Shown here piece after piece: positions 19,291-28,023 of a stretch of 28,601 nt of DNA. A program made the position numbers and the translations under genes. How positions within the stretch are numbered: the stretch's first letter is position 1; each line of letters starts with the position of its first letter. The stretch is from Silene noctiflora. Taxonomy: Eukaryota > Streptophyta > Magnoliopsida > Caryophyllales > Caryophyllaceae. The notes under the pieces were generated by a model. That model was given only the letters and a program-made list of their open reading frames with translations, searched no databases and was not told the DNA's origin. The stretch covers positions 101,371 to 129,971 of the forward strand of contig VHZZ01000923.1 of assembly GCA_009801015.1 (NCBI GenBank). The letters run 5' to 3'.

Positions 19291-20200
19291 AAGGATAGAC
19301 CTCGGTGACACGCAGGAAGCCAAGAAAGCAAGTGAAGCAAGTGGTCAAACCTGTTCACCGTCAACGAAATAAGTTAAAGAAGACAAAGTCCCATAAGTCG
19401 AAGGGGAGGAAGAAGTCCAAAACAGTCGTCAAACCACATGTCTTGCCTATATACTTGTTGGAGCAAGAACCATTGAGTCCCGTCATCTTACAAGAATTCT
19501 TCCCCCAAGATTTCTTGAACAAGGTTACCGTGTGCACCATCTTATCTAGTGAAGGTGGTGATGATAAGGAGAAAATAAAGGAAGGAGACCTAGATGACGC
19601 GGTGTCGCCACAACAGTCCCATTCTGAAAAGGAGAGCGAAGTAGTGGTTGCTCTTGATGCCCTTCCTTCAAACATGGGGTGGAAATAAATCATTCACATA
19701 CCTAAAGAGAAGCGTCAAATGATACTTCACTTGAGAAATTAGAGTTGTATGCAGGCAAGATGAAAGACAGAATCAAACCTGCTGAGTAATCAACTAGATG
19801 TGTCTTATGCAATGCAACCTTGAGTTTCTCAGATGAGGATTTGCTTCTTGTATCCAAGCCTCACAACAGGCCACTTTATGTGTCTGTGTAAATCCGGGGG
19901 CAGAAAGTCAAACGCATCTTGATAGATGGAGGCTCAGAAGTCAATCTCATGCCAAAAGCCACCATGAATGAAGTAAGGATCACGATGGATGACCTCTCCA
20001 GTAGTCGAACAGTCATTAATGGTTTCAACTTGAATGGGGAGAGCGCAGTTGGCATGATTCGAATAAACCTTAGCATGGGTGATGTTTTTTCTGACACATT
20101 GTTCTATGTCATTGAAGGGAAGACATCATTCAAGTTGTTAATGGGGACGACCGTGGAAGCACGAGAATGGACTCGTTGCCTCACCCCTTCATCAATGCTT
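19291..20200 (+). pseudogene. Tat-type linker and aspartic protease
   Basis: A basic linker (RRKPRKQVKQ onward, from 19305) carries the lineage-typical block LPIYLLEQEPLSPVILQEFF (about 19443-19502). The protease active site reads ILIDGGSEVNLMPK (about 19916-19957; catalytic Asp codon 19925-19927), with DGGS in place of the common D(T/S)GA, as is usual for this lineage. FYVIEGKTSFKLLMG follows. One extra base around 20140 shifts the frame; GRPWKHENG reads on in the next frame. Stops near 19686, 19739 and 19890 break the reading. Confidence 0.85.
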
Positions 20201-21003
20201 GAAGTATTATCATGATGGCGAAAGAAAAATAGACGGAGATGCCAAACCTTTCTCTAAGGTCTATTTTTTCTTTGCCGATGCAAAATTCTTTGAAGAGAAT
20301 GGTACTTCTAGTGAGTTCATGCCAACCACCATATCCTCAACTGAAAAGGGAGGTAAGTCTGAAAATAAAATCATCAAGGAAGATAATGCAGTTGCACGTC
20401 TTGCTAAAAAAGATGATGTTAAGCTGGATGAAAGTAATGTTGGCAAAAAAATCTGCTCCTCTTGCATCACCAAAGAAGAAGGCAATGACGCAGGAGACTA
20501 CACCATCAGTATTGCGCTATATCCCGAAGTCTCGTCGCAAAGATGAAGAGAGTCCTTTTGCAGAGTGTCCAACATCTAAGACAGAGCCTAAGGACAAAAA
20601 TAGGTCGAGTCAGGTGATCAAGCAAGAATGGGTGGCCAAAATCATTGCACCTCTGCCAAGTTCATCTCAAACAAAGGTTGTGAGACCTCCTCTAATCAGT
20701 TTCGTGTGTTCATCCAGTCAATGGTCAAATGAGGAAAACAAGGGGATATTTTACTCCAATGCTTACAAGTTACTCTCAAAGGTTGGTTATGACTTTACAA
20801 ATCTTACTCCACTTGGTAAGATTATAGAAGTTGAGTCAGACGGTCTTAATAAGACGCAACAAGAGTTGTTCAAGCAAGAAGGAAGCTTCATGGTGGCTAA
20901 GCCTGGACTTGGATATGAGTCTCCTGCACCTGTGAAGAAGAAAATGAAGAAGAAGAAGAAGAAGAATAAAAGATTCATTTATCTTCAGTCTTCGATCGAA
21001 TAA
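20140..21003 (+). pseudogene. Region between Tat-type protease and RT, part 1
   Basis: The reading continues from the protease as LHQCLKYYHDGERKIDGDAK, then FADAKFFEENG (from about 20262). After a frame change near 20440-20510 it continues as YIPKSRRKDEESPFAE (about 20520 onward). FYSNAYKLLSKVGYDFTNL and PGLGYESPAPVKKK are spacer blocks conserved in Tat elements (from memory). A run of AAG codons encodes a Lys-rich patch at 20935-20970. The function of this spacer is not known to me; it may link protease and RT. Confidence 0.75.
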
Positions 21004-21336
21004 GTCCACCTGTAGAAAAGTCTCGTCCTTCTGTATTTACAAGGCTAGGAAGACCAAGTGTTTCAATCAAACACACTTCTGTCTTTGCTAGGCTTGGCAA
21101 TCAAGGTAAAATTGAGGTTAAAGCGTCAACACCTTCGTCATACAAAAAACAAGGGTACGATACATGATCGCTTAGGCGGTCCATCAAAAAAAATATTCAC
21201 TTGATTAGGGGATTCCAAGAAAAATAATGGTGAATGTTGTCCTCTCTCAACTTCTGCAAAACAAAATTAAGAAGAAGTAAGATCAAGTGATTACTTAAGA
21301 AGCGCAATACCCTCTCGCATAAATCGTATACAAGTA
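21004..21336 (+). pseudogene. Region between Tat-type protease and RT, part 2 (decayed)
   Basis: Only pieces are readable: PPVEKSRPSVFTRLGRPSVS and, shortly after, SVFARLG, two copies of an SVF(T/A)RLG block. The rest is broken by stops. It bridges to the RT connection region beginning at about 21337. Confidence 0.55.
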
Positions 21337-22720
21337 GTGGATATCATCCAACACGAGTCGCTCAAAGCAAGGAGGCGTGTACTAGTACTCACGGGCCAGT
21401 CAAAAAATGTTGAAGAGCCTATTCCTTCATCTTCAGGTCCCTCTTGTGCAAAGAAGCCAAAAGACTTAGAAGTTGCAACGTTGTCATATCACATCACAGT
21501 AGAAGAGATACCTGACGAGAACGAAGAAGTGGAGGCTGATGAGGCCCCTGAAACACTAGAAGACGGGGGGGGGGGCAATCGACTGTGGATGAACTCACGG
21601 AACTCAACTTGGGAACTGCGGAAGATCCTCGCCCCATATATGTTAGTGCTTTGCTCAGAAAGGACGAACAGGAGGAGTACTACAAGTTGTTGGTCGAGTA
21701 CAAGGACGTTTTTCCTTGGAGCTATAAAAAAAATGCCTGGACCTAACCCAAAATTTGCAGTTCACCGTTTAGCAATCAAGGAAGGCATCAATCCCAAAAA
21801 GCAGTCTCAACGTCGGTTTAGGCCAGAGCTTGTACCTGAAATTGAAAAGGAAGTAAACAAACTCACAGAGGCAGGTTTCATTCGCGAAGTCAAATATCCT
21901 ACCTGGATAGCAAACATTGTCCCGGTCAGAAAAAAGAATGGACAATTGCATATATGCGTCGACTTCAGAGATGTTAATGATGTATGCCCAAAGGATAACT
22001 TCCCTTTGCTAGTCACAGAGTTGATGATTGACGCAACCACTAGTCACGAAGCACTATCATTCATAGATTGTACTGTTGGTTACAATCAAATACATATAGC
22101 ACCTTAATACCAAGAAGCAACAGGTTTTTGAACCCCAAAAAGGAACTTTTGCAACACGGTCATGCCATTTAGATTGAACAATGCTGGTATTACATACCAA
22201 CGCGCAATGCAAAAGATCTTCGTTGACATGTTGCATAAAACAATATAGTGCTCTGTTGATGACGTGGTTGTCAAATCGAAGAAAAGAGAAGACCATATTA
22301 AAGACCTTCGGACCGTCTTTGAAAGATTTAGAAAATGTCAACTCAAGATGAATCCACTCAAGTGTGCGATCGGTGTCACGTCGGGGAAGTTCTTGAGGTT
22401 CGTAGTCAGGCATAGAGGAATTGAAATTGCCCAAACAAAAATCAAAGCCTTCAACGAAATGCCAGAACTAAATACATTGAAGGAGCTGCGCGGATTTCAA
22501 GGACGTTTGGCATACATTCGAAGGTTCATCTCTAATCTAGCAAGACGTTTCCAACCGTTCAGTCATCTTATGAAAAGAGATGCTCCATTTCATTGGGATG
22601 AAAACTGTAAAAATGCTTTTGATAGCATCAAGAAGTACTTGGCTAGTGCGTCAGTACTGGGGCCACCAATTCCAGAAAAGTCACTGGTCCTCTACATTGC
22701 AGCACAAGAATGCTCACTAG
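21337..22720 (+). pseudogene. Tat-type reverse transcriptase
   Basis: This encodes the RNA-directed DNA polymerase of the element. The RT body includes HRLAIKEGINPKKQSQRRFR, KKNGQLHICVDFRDVND, a motif A block LSFIDCTVGYNQI with its Asp, and the motif C region. There the usual YVDD is SVDD (codons 22252-22263), just after a TAG at 22246. The thumb and connection follow: LKMNPLKCAIGVTSGKFL and TLKELRGFQGRLAYIRRFIS. The frame is open from 21337 to a TAA at 22105 and again to about 22720. However, 21576-21725 is read out of frame because of a G11 and an A8 tract. The enzyme cannot be functional. Confidence 0.9.
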
Positions 22721-23138
22721 GGGGCAATGTATGCTCAAGAGATTGAAGATCGTAAGTAGAGGGCACTCTACTACTTGAGTCATATCTTGGTTGGAGTGAG
22801 TTGAATTACTCTCCAATTGAGAAGATATACCTCTCATTAGTTTTCGCCATCCAGAAGTTGCGGCACTCCATGCAAGCACATACTATACACGTGGTCTCAA
22901 AAGTCGACCCAATAAAGTGCATACTCTCAAGACCAGTCTTATCTGGAAGACTTGCAAAATGGGCAGTGTTACTTAAGTAGTATGACTTAGTGTTCGTGCC
23001 TTAAAAGGCTGTGAAAGGTCAAGTTATCGCCGATTTCTTTGCTGATCATCGAGTATCAGCAGAGTGGGAAATTTCAGATGACCTTCCAGGAGAATAAATT
23101 TTCTACGTGGATGTTCTACCTCCATGGCAGATGTACTT
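22560..23138 (+). pseudogene. Tat-type RNase H, decayed
   Basis: This encodes the ribonuclease H domain that degrades the RNA strand during reverse transcription. It begins near HLMKRDAPFHWDENCKNAFD and VLYIAAQECSLGG. After a frame change near 22720 come MYAQEIEDRK, a TAG at 22756, and then, in shifting frames, YSPIEKIYLSLVFAIQKLRH and DPIKCILSRPVLSGRLAKWA. The reading ends in WEISDDLPG and MYF. In the family a second, archaeal-type RNase H domain would start here; it is absent. Confidence 0.8.
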
Positions 23139-24176
23139 TGGCACTGAGGGTAGAAGAATCTATGCATGTCTCAGTCTGCAATCGTTGGGCAATATCATTG
23201 CATGAAGGAGAAGAAAATGTAGACACCACCAACATGATATGCGTCTACACAGATGATGAAGACGATTGGCATCAACCTATCATTTATTTCTTGGACCACC
23301 AAAAACTACCTGATGATCTTAGGCACAAGGTTGAGATACGTCGACGTGCTCCAAAGTTTATTCACTATAAATGGACGCTCAACAGACGTTCTTTCTCAGG
23401 ACAATGGTTGAGGTTTTTAAGCAAGGATGAAGCTGTTGAAGCAATGCATGAAGCTCACTCTGGTATTTGTGGCGCTCATAAATCTGGGCCTAAACTTCAT
23501 GATCGTGTAAAGATAATGGGGTATTACTTGCCAACAATGGTGCAAGACCGCATGGACTTCGCGAAAAAGTGTGAACCTTGTCAGTTCTATGCAAACTTCA
23601 TACACCAACCGCAGCGTCGTTACACCCTACTGTTTCTTCATGGCCTATTGAAGCTTGGGGACTTAATGTTGTGGGGCCTCTTACTTCAAAGGCTTCAAAT
23701 GAACACTAGTATATTCTCGCTGGCACTAACTACTTCTCGAAATGGGCAGAAGCCATCACGCTACGGGAAGTCAAAAAAGAAAATGTTGTGGAATTCATTC
23801 GAACACAGATCATATACAGATATGATGTACCTCAGCGTATCACTACTAACAATGGAAAACAGTTCTTGAATCATTTGATGACAAATCTGGGAGAAAAATT
23901 TAAGTTCAAAAAATACAGGTCATCAACGTACTACACTTAAGCAAATGGTTTGGCTGAAGCCTTCACTAAGACGGTTTGCAACCTATTGAAGAAAGTAGTA
24001 GCAAAGTCTAAGCGAGACTGGCATGAAAGGATTGGTGAGACATTGTGGGCATATCGTACCACATAAAAAACACCTACTCAAGCAATCTCGTACGCGATGG
24101 TCTATGAAGTCAAGGTCGTGTTGCCTCTGGAGTTGCAAATCTCATCCTTACGCATTGCTATTCAGGAAGGACTCAC
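23139..24176 (+). pseudogene. Tat-type integrase, N-terminal and catalytic domains
   Basis: This encodes the enzyme that inserts element DNA into the host chromosome. The reading starts LALRVEESMHVSVCNRWAIS. The HHCC zinc domain is present: HEAHSGICGAH with CEPC (about 23443-23582). In the catalytic core the first Asp (family WGLDVVGPL) is Asn at 23665-23667, and the second (family TTDNG) is Asn at 23848-23850. The Glu in ANGLAEAF (23956-23958) is kept. Stops include a TAG near 23707, a TAA at about 23938 and a TAA near 24064. The reading runs to LPLELQISSLRIAIQEGLT, where a solo LTR cuts it. Confidence 0.9.
24172..24176. repeat. Target site duplication CTCAC, left copy
   Basis: CTCAC precedes TG at 24177 and is repeated exactly at 26994-26998 after CA at 26993. 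This is a perfect 5-bp footprint of an LTR element. Confidence 0.85.
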
Positions 24177-25172
24177 TGTAACACCCGCGATTTTTCCGCT
24201 ATGTATTTTAAACTATTTTAATACTTTATTTAGACTAGTTATAATTTTAAATCTTATTTTCATAAAATATAATTTTAGCGGTGTAAAATTGACACCAGTA
24301 ATATTAGTGTCCGTCTTAAGTGTGTAGTACCCTTGAGACATAATTTTAGTGATTCCCGACTCAAGTTGAGTTGTTATGGGTCAATACCCTTATTGGGCCT
24401 ATTTTACTACCATATCCTCACTAAAACCACACAAAACCCTTCATCTTCCCTAAGTTCTCAGCATCCCCCTCAAAAACAAAACACCATTGTTGCTTACCTT
24501 CTCCCTAGACCTTCAAATCTTCATATATCCTTCAATACTTAACCAAAACACTTTATATTCGCGCCATTCTTTTCCTCTTCTCATTCTCCTTCTTTGTAAG
24601 TAAGAAAGGAACCGTATTTCTTCCCCTTGACCCATTTTCGAAACCCTATTTGCCACATGAGGGTGAATTCTTCAATTTAACACATCTTATTTTGTATTTA
24701 GGTGAAGATTTGGAAGACCCGGAGGAAGGTGGCCATATTATTGAGGGCTCTCTCAAATACTAAGGAAGCATAAGGTAACAGTGATAGGTTACTCGACATC
24801 ACTTTCGATTTTATGTTTATACGTGCTTAGTTTCGGTGTTCATGTGTTAGAAATTGATAAAGTAGCATTCTTTGGTGTATATCATGTTTTGGTTATGAAT
24901 TGGCATGTTTAATTTATGAGGGTTTTGAATGAATGAGTTGGTTTCATGTTTTATGTGGTAATTATGCCTTATTTCACATGTTTAGTGTTTGTTGTCTCAA
25001 AAGTCATGAATTTGTGATGGTTTGGTTATCAAACTTGAGTATGAAGGTTGTTAGAGTATACTACATGCTGTTTTACGCTCCATACATATCTCCGTCTCAT
25101 AAACATGCTAGAAAATTTAGTTAGAAAACATGTTATATGAAAAATATGCTGAAATTCGTGTATAAGGGTCTC

Positions 25173-25614
25173 CAGCCGGTAGGCCGGCCGCCGGTGCTCT
25201 GGACCGGCTGGGAACCTTCTGCTTCATTTTGGTGAAAATCTGAGTTGGGTGTGTCCCAGCCGGTGGGTCGGCTGCCGGTCCACTGGTCGGCTGGGAGCAC
25301 ACCAGAACCTTAGTTTATTTGGCTTGTGGGTGTTGTCTCAGCCGGTTGCCGGTCAGCCTTGATCGGCTAGGAGGCACTGTAAGTTTTTGTTGAAATATAT
25401 ATTTGTTGGTGTCCCAGCCGGTGGGCCGGCTGCCGGTCCACAGGCCGACTGGAGGCGTTCCAGAATGTCTGATTCTCAAACATATTGCATGTGTCCCAGC
25501 CGGTGGGCCGGTTGCCGGTCCACCGGCCGGTTATGCGTGATTTCCATTTTTTTGTCTTTTGACAGGGTGGCTGGGTCGGTTGGCCGGCAGCCGGTTCCCT
25601 GGACCGGTTGGGAG
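25173..25614. repeat. CCAGCCGGTGGGCCGGC palindromic array, six units
   Basis: Six units of about 38-44 bp start at 25173, 25257, 25339, 25415, 25497 and 25571, spaced 74-84 bp, with AT-rich spacers. The common form is CAGCCGGTGGGCCGGCTGCC followed by GGTCCACCGGCCGGCTGGGA. Arms GCCGGC and CCGGT/ACCGG pair within each unit. Spacers are not similar to each other apart from ends such as GTGTCCCAGC. No CRISPR feature is implied. Confidence 0.85.
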
Positions 25615-25824
25615 CCCCTGTTTCTCTATTTCTTTCCTTATTCACTCATATATTTTATGAATGATGTAAGTATGAAATGTTTACGTTATATTCACATGAA
25701 ATGTCATATATTGTTTGTATATGAGTCATCACATGGTTATCATTTATTTACATTCCCTTCTCTTGTGTTTTTAATGAATAGAATTGACATGATGCCTCAT
25801 ATTCTTGCTTAAATCACCTCACGC

Positions 25825-25935
25825 CCTACTTGTGCGGTGCTGGCAAGTATGGGTTTTTAGCTGCTTGTGCGGTTCTGGCAAGTGTGCGTTATCTCTTGGC
25901 ACTTCCACCACTTTCGTGCAGTGCTGGCGATTGGG
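25825..25935. repeat. Three short units CTTGTGCGGTGCTGGCAAGT
   Basis: Units at about 25827 (CTTGTGCGGTGCTGGCAAGT), 25863 (one mismatch) and 25913 (decayed: TTCGTGCAGTGCTGGCGATT) recur within the LTR. The first two are 36 bp apart. Confidence 0.65.
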
Positions 25936-26993
25936 GTACTCAACTATAGAGCTTAGTGATCGAGTCTTGGGTGCGGGCAGTGCTGCCGCACGTCGTGAGT
26001 CTGGCCAGATGTAGACTAGGACGTACCTAGCTAGTCGTTATACCAAGGAAAAGTATGTGTTTAGAGTAGTGAGAGCCGTTATATGTCTTGAATGAGTTGC
26101 TCATGACATTTTCCCATTAGATTTCTTACTCGTGTTTGTATGCTTGTATCTCGGACATGTTTTAAAAGTAACCTCTGAGCCGGTTACTTGCCTTGTCGAT
26201 GTTTATCTTTGATCATAACGACACTAGGGAGTGAGATGCAATCCACCTAGTACCGATATGATTGGCGGGATTAATGTTCTCATTTGTATTTATGGTGAGA
26301 TGCAAGCCATAAGTACGCATGTGACGTTAGTGGCCACGTCCCGTGCATGTTTTCTAAAAGACTTCCAAAGTAATGGCTACGGTTTTCACTCACATGTGTT
26401 ATGTTGTTGGCCTCTTGATATCCATGTTATTTGACATCTATATTGGTCTATAGTCGTGACTTCATTTGTAATGCTTTAGTCGGATTATCATAGATGAATG
26501 TTTCATATGCCTTTGATCCTTGATGATTCCACATGCTTATCACATGCTATAGTTCACCTATCTTATCATATGCTTAAGTTGGTTGTGACTATAATGTATG
26601 TTTGTATGTTTAAAGTACCTAATTACGTTCATTTCGATGTAATGTGGCTGGAGAACCTTGAGTTACTCCCCACTGACTGTGGCGTTCATGTTTACATGAA
26701 TGACAGGTTCGTGGAAGCTTATCTGGAGTTGGAAGACGTGTGGGCTAGCGAGTGTTGTACCTTGGACCTAGTCTCGTAGATTGCTAGACTTACCTACCGT
26801 ATTTTATTTATTTATGAGATATCTTTTCCCCAAACACTATTTGTATTCGTATTTTCATACTTTTATTTTCGCATGTTTGTATTTTGAGCCCGCGCTTTGT
26901 TTCAAACACTTTCTACGTTAAAAAGTTTTAAAAACCTCGTATTTTCCGTTGCGTTTCTAATTGTTTACGTTACGTTTATAGCGGGGGTTCACA

Positions 26994-27323
26994 CTCACAG
27001 AAGATGAAAATGACAAGTTGTGATTAGCAGAGTTAGAGGCTCTCGATGAAAAAATATTAGAGGCTCAACAAAAGCTCCAATGCTATCAAGCAAGGTTGTC
27101 ACGCGCATTCAACAAAAAGGTGCGCCCTCATTCTTTTCAAGTAGGGCACATGGTACTTGCAGTACGAATACCAATCATCACCACTCACAAACCAGTTGGT
27201 AAATTCACCTCTAAGTGGGATGGTCCATACGTGGTGCAAGAGGTCTACACAAATGGTGCTTACAAAATCGTGGATGAAGATGGCGTTCGTGTAGGCCCAG
27301 CCCAATCAATGGGAATTTTCTGA
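26994..27323 (+). pseudogene. Tat-type integrase, C-terminal domain
   Basis: After the right CTCAC the integrase frame resumes: ACAGAAGATGAAAATGAC continues TEDEND, then a TGA, then AELEALDEKILEAQQKLQCY. The C-terminal block RAFNKKVRPHSFQVGHMVLA and SKWDGPYVVQEVYTNGAYKI (about 27207-27266) is the DNA-binding domain end of the lineage. The reading stops at 27321 near the expected C-terminus. Confidence 0.9.
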
Positions 27324-27472
27324 AGCGCTAATATTCATAAATCCCGAAAGGTGAAGGCTCCTAAGAAAGAGCGTAAACTGCACGCCAAAGGTCCTAAGCA
27401 AGAGGCTAAACTGCATACCAAAAAAATGACCCAAAAAAAAGCTCACAAAAAAATATCCCTCCATCTTTTATG
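27324..27472 (+). other. Tat-type element, start of 3' untranslated region
   Basis: This is a Lys-codon-rich, A-rich stretch with repeated GCTCCTAAG/GGTCCTAAG and GTAAACTGCA/GCTAAACTGCA words, i.e. a short degenerate duplication. It may be the decayed end of the polyprotein or the start of the 3' region. No domain is seen. Confidence 0.5.
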
Positions 27473-27810
27473 AACTACGTAGGCTTGATCTTGTTAAGTG
27501 CTTCATGCTTTACAGGTACGTAGGCACCTTGGGTGAACATGTAGCTCAAGTGCAGCCACACCTCCAAACAAACCTTATCCGTCTTTGAACTACGTTGGCT
27601 TGATCCTTTGAAGTACACTTCGTGCTTTGCAAGTACGTAGGCAGCTTGAGTGAACATGTAGCTCGAGCGCTACCACACCTCCAAATAAAAATCACGTTCC
27701 CTCCAACTAAGTTGGCTTGATCTTGCAAGTTATCACCCTGGATAGCTTTGCGAGTACGTAGGCAGTTTGAGCAAACACTTTGTTCAAGTGTAGCCACACT
27801 AAAAAAATAA
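27473..27810 (+). repeat. Three tandem repeats, about 115 bp, 3' region of the Tat-type element
   Basis: Units start at 27473, 27587 and about 27704 (period 114-117 bp). Each has GAACTACGTAGGCTTGATC, then GTACGTAGGCA, GAACATGTAGCTC and GCCACACCTCC. The third unit is the most diverged. Within a unit TACGTAGGC occurs twice. Tat elements often carry non-coding repeats of this kind after integrase (from memory). Confidence 0.85.
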
Positions 27811-28023
27811 ATGATCCTGCACCGCAAGAGTTTAAACTGTGCACGACTAAATAGACTCTAAATCAACAAAGTCTTTAAATCCATGGTTATGTCGACGAGT
27901 CTTTCTTAAGAAGACAGATGTCCTCCGTCTTTCAATATAAAAAGTACTCTAACTTTCTTCGAAAAATGTTGGTGTGCTCTTTTAGCTGAAGGTGATCTTC
28001 TAGTTGTCTGTGACAGCCAGCTC
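27811..28023. other. Unassigned stretch between the Tat-type repeats and a chromovirus fragment
   Basis: It holds GAGTTTAAACTGTGCACGAC and GAGTCTTTCTTAAGAAGACAG, which may still be Tat-type 3' region. I see no gene, no LTR end and no clear duplication at the junction near 28024. Confidence 0.4.

Larger units (their letters stand above)
24177..26993. mobile_element. 2.8 kb solo LTR inside the Tat-type integrase
   Basis: The 2817-bp segment has ends TGTAACACCCGC and GCGGGGGTTCACA (imperfect inverted repeat), and CTCAC duplications flank it exactly. Integrase sequence continues in frame on both sides. It has no recognisable coding sequence; the open frames at 24097-24542, 25387-25812 and 26498-26779 are not protein-like. 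It contains a GC-rich palindromic array and a smaller triple repeat. The block ACTGACTGTGGCGTTCATG near 26670 looks like known long gypsy LTRs. I call it a solo LTR because no primer site, gag or polypurine tract is inside. Strand is not settled. Confidence 0.85.

Noticed and set aside
20239..20510. N-terminal part of the 254-codon open frame at 20239-21003
   Set aside because: The lineage-like reading (FADAKFFEENG) is in a different frame here; the long frame becomes protein-like only from about 20510.
22057..22434. 125-codon minus-strand open frame
   Set aside because: It is a shadow of the plus-strand RT, whose motifs are clear in that region.
25173..25614. Possible CRISPR-like array (repeats with regular spacing)
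   Set aside because: The genome is a plant, the repeats are degenerate and palindromic, spacing is variable and the array lies inside an LTR.
25387..25812. 141-codon open frame across the CCGG array
   Set aside because: The repeated Gly/Pro/Arg-rich reading arises from the GC-rich array, and both strands are open there.
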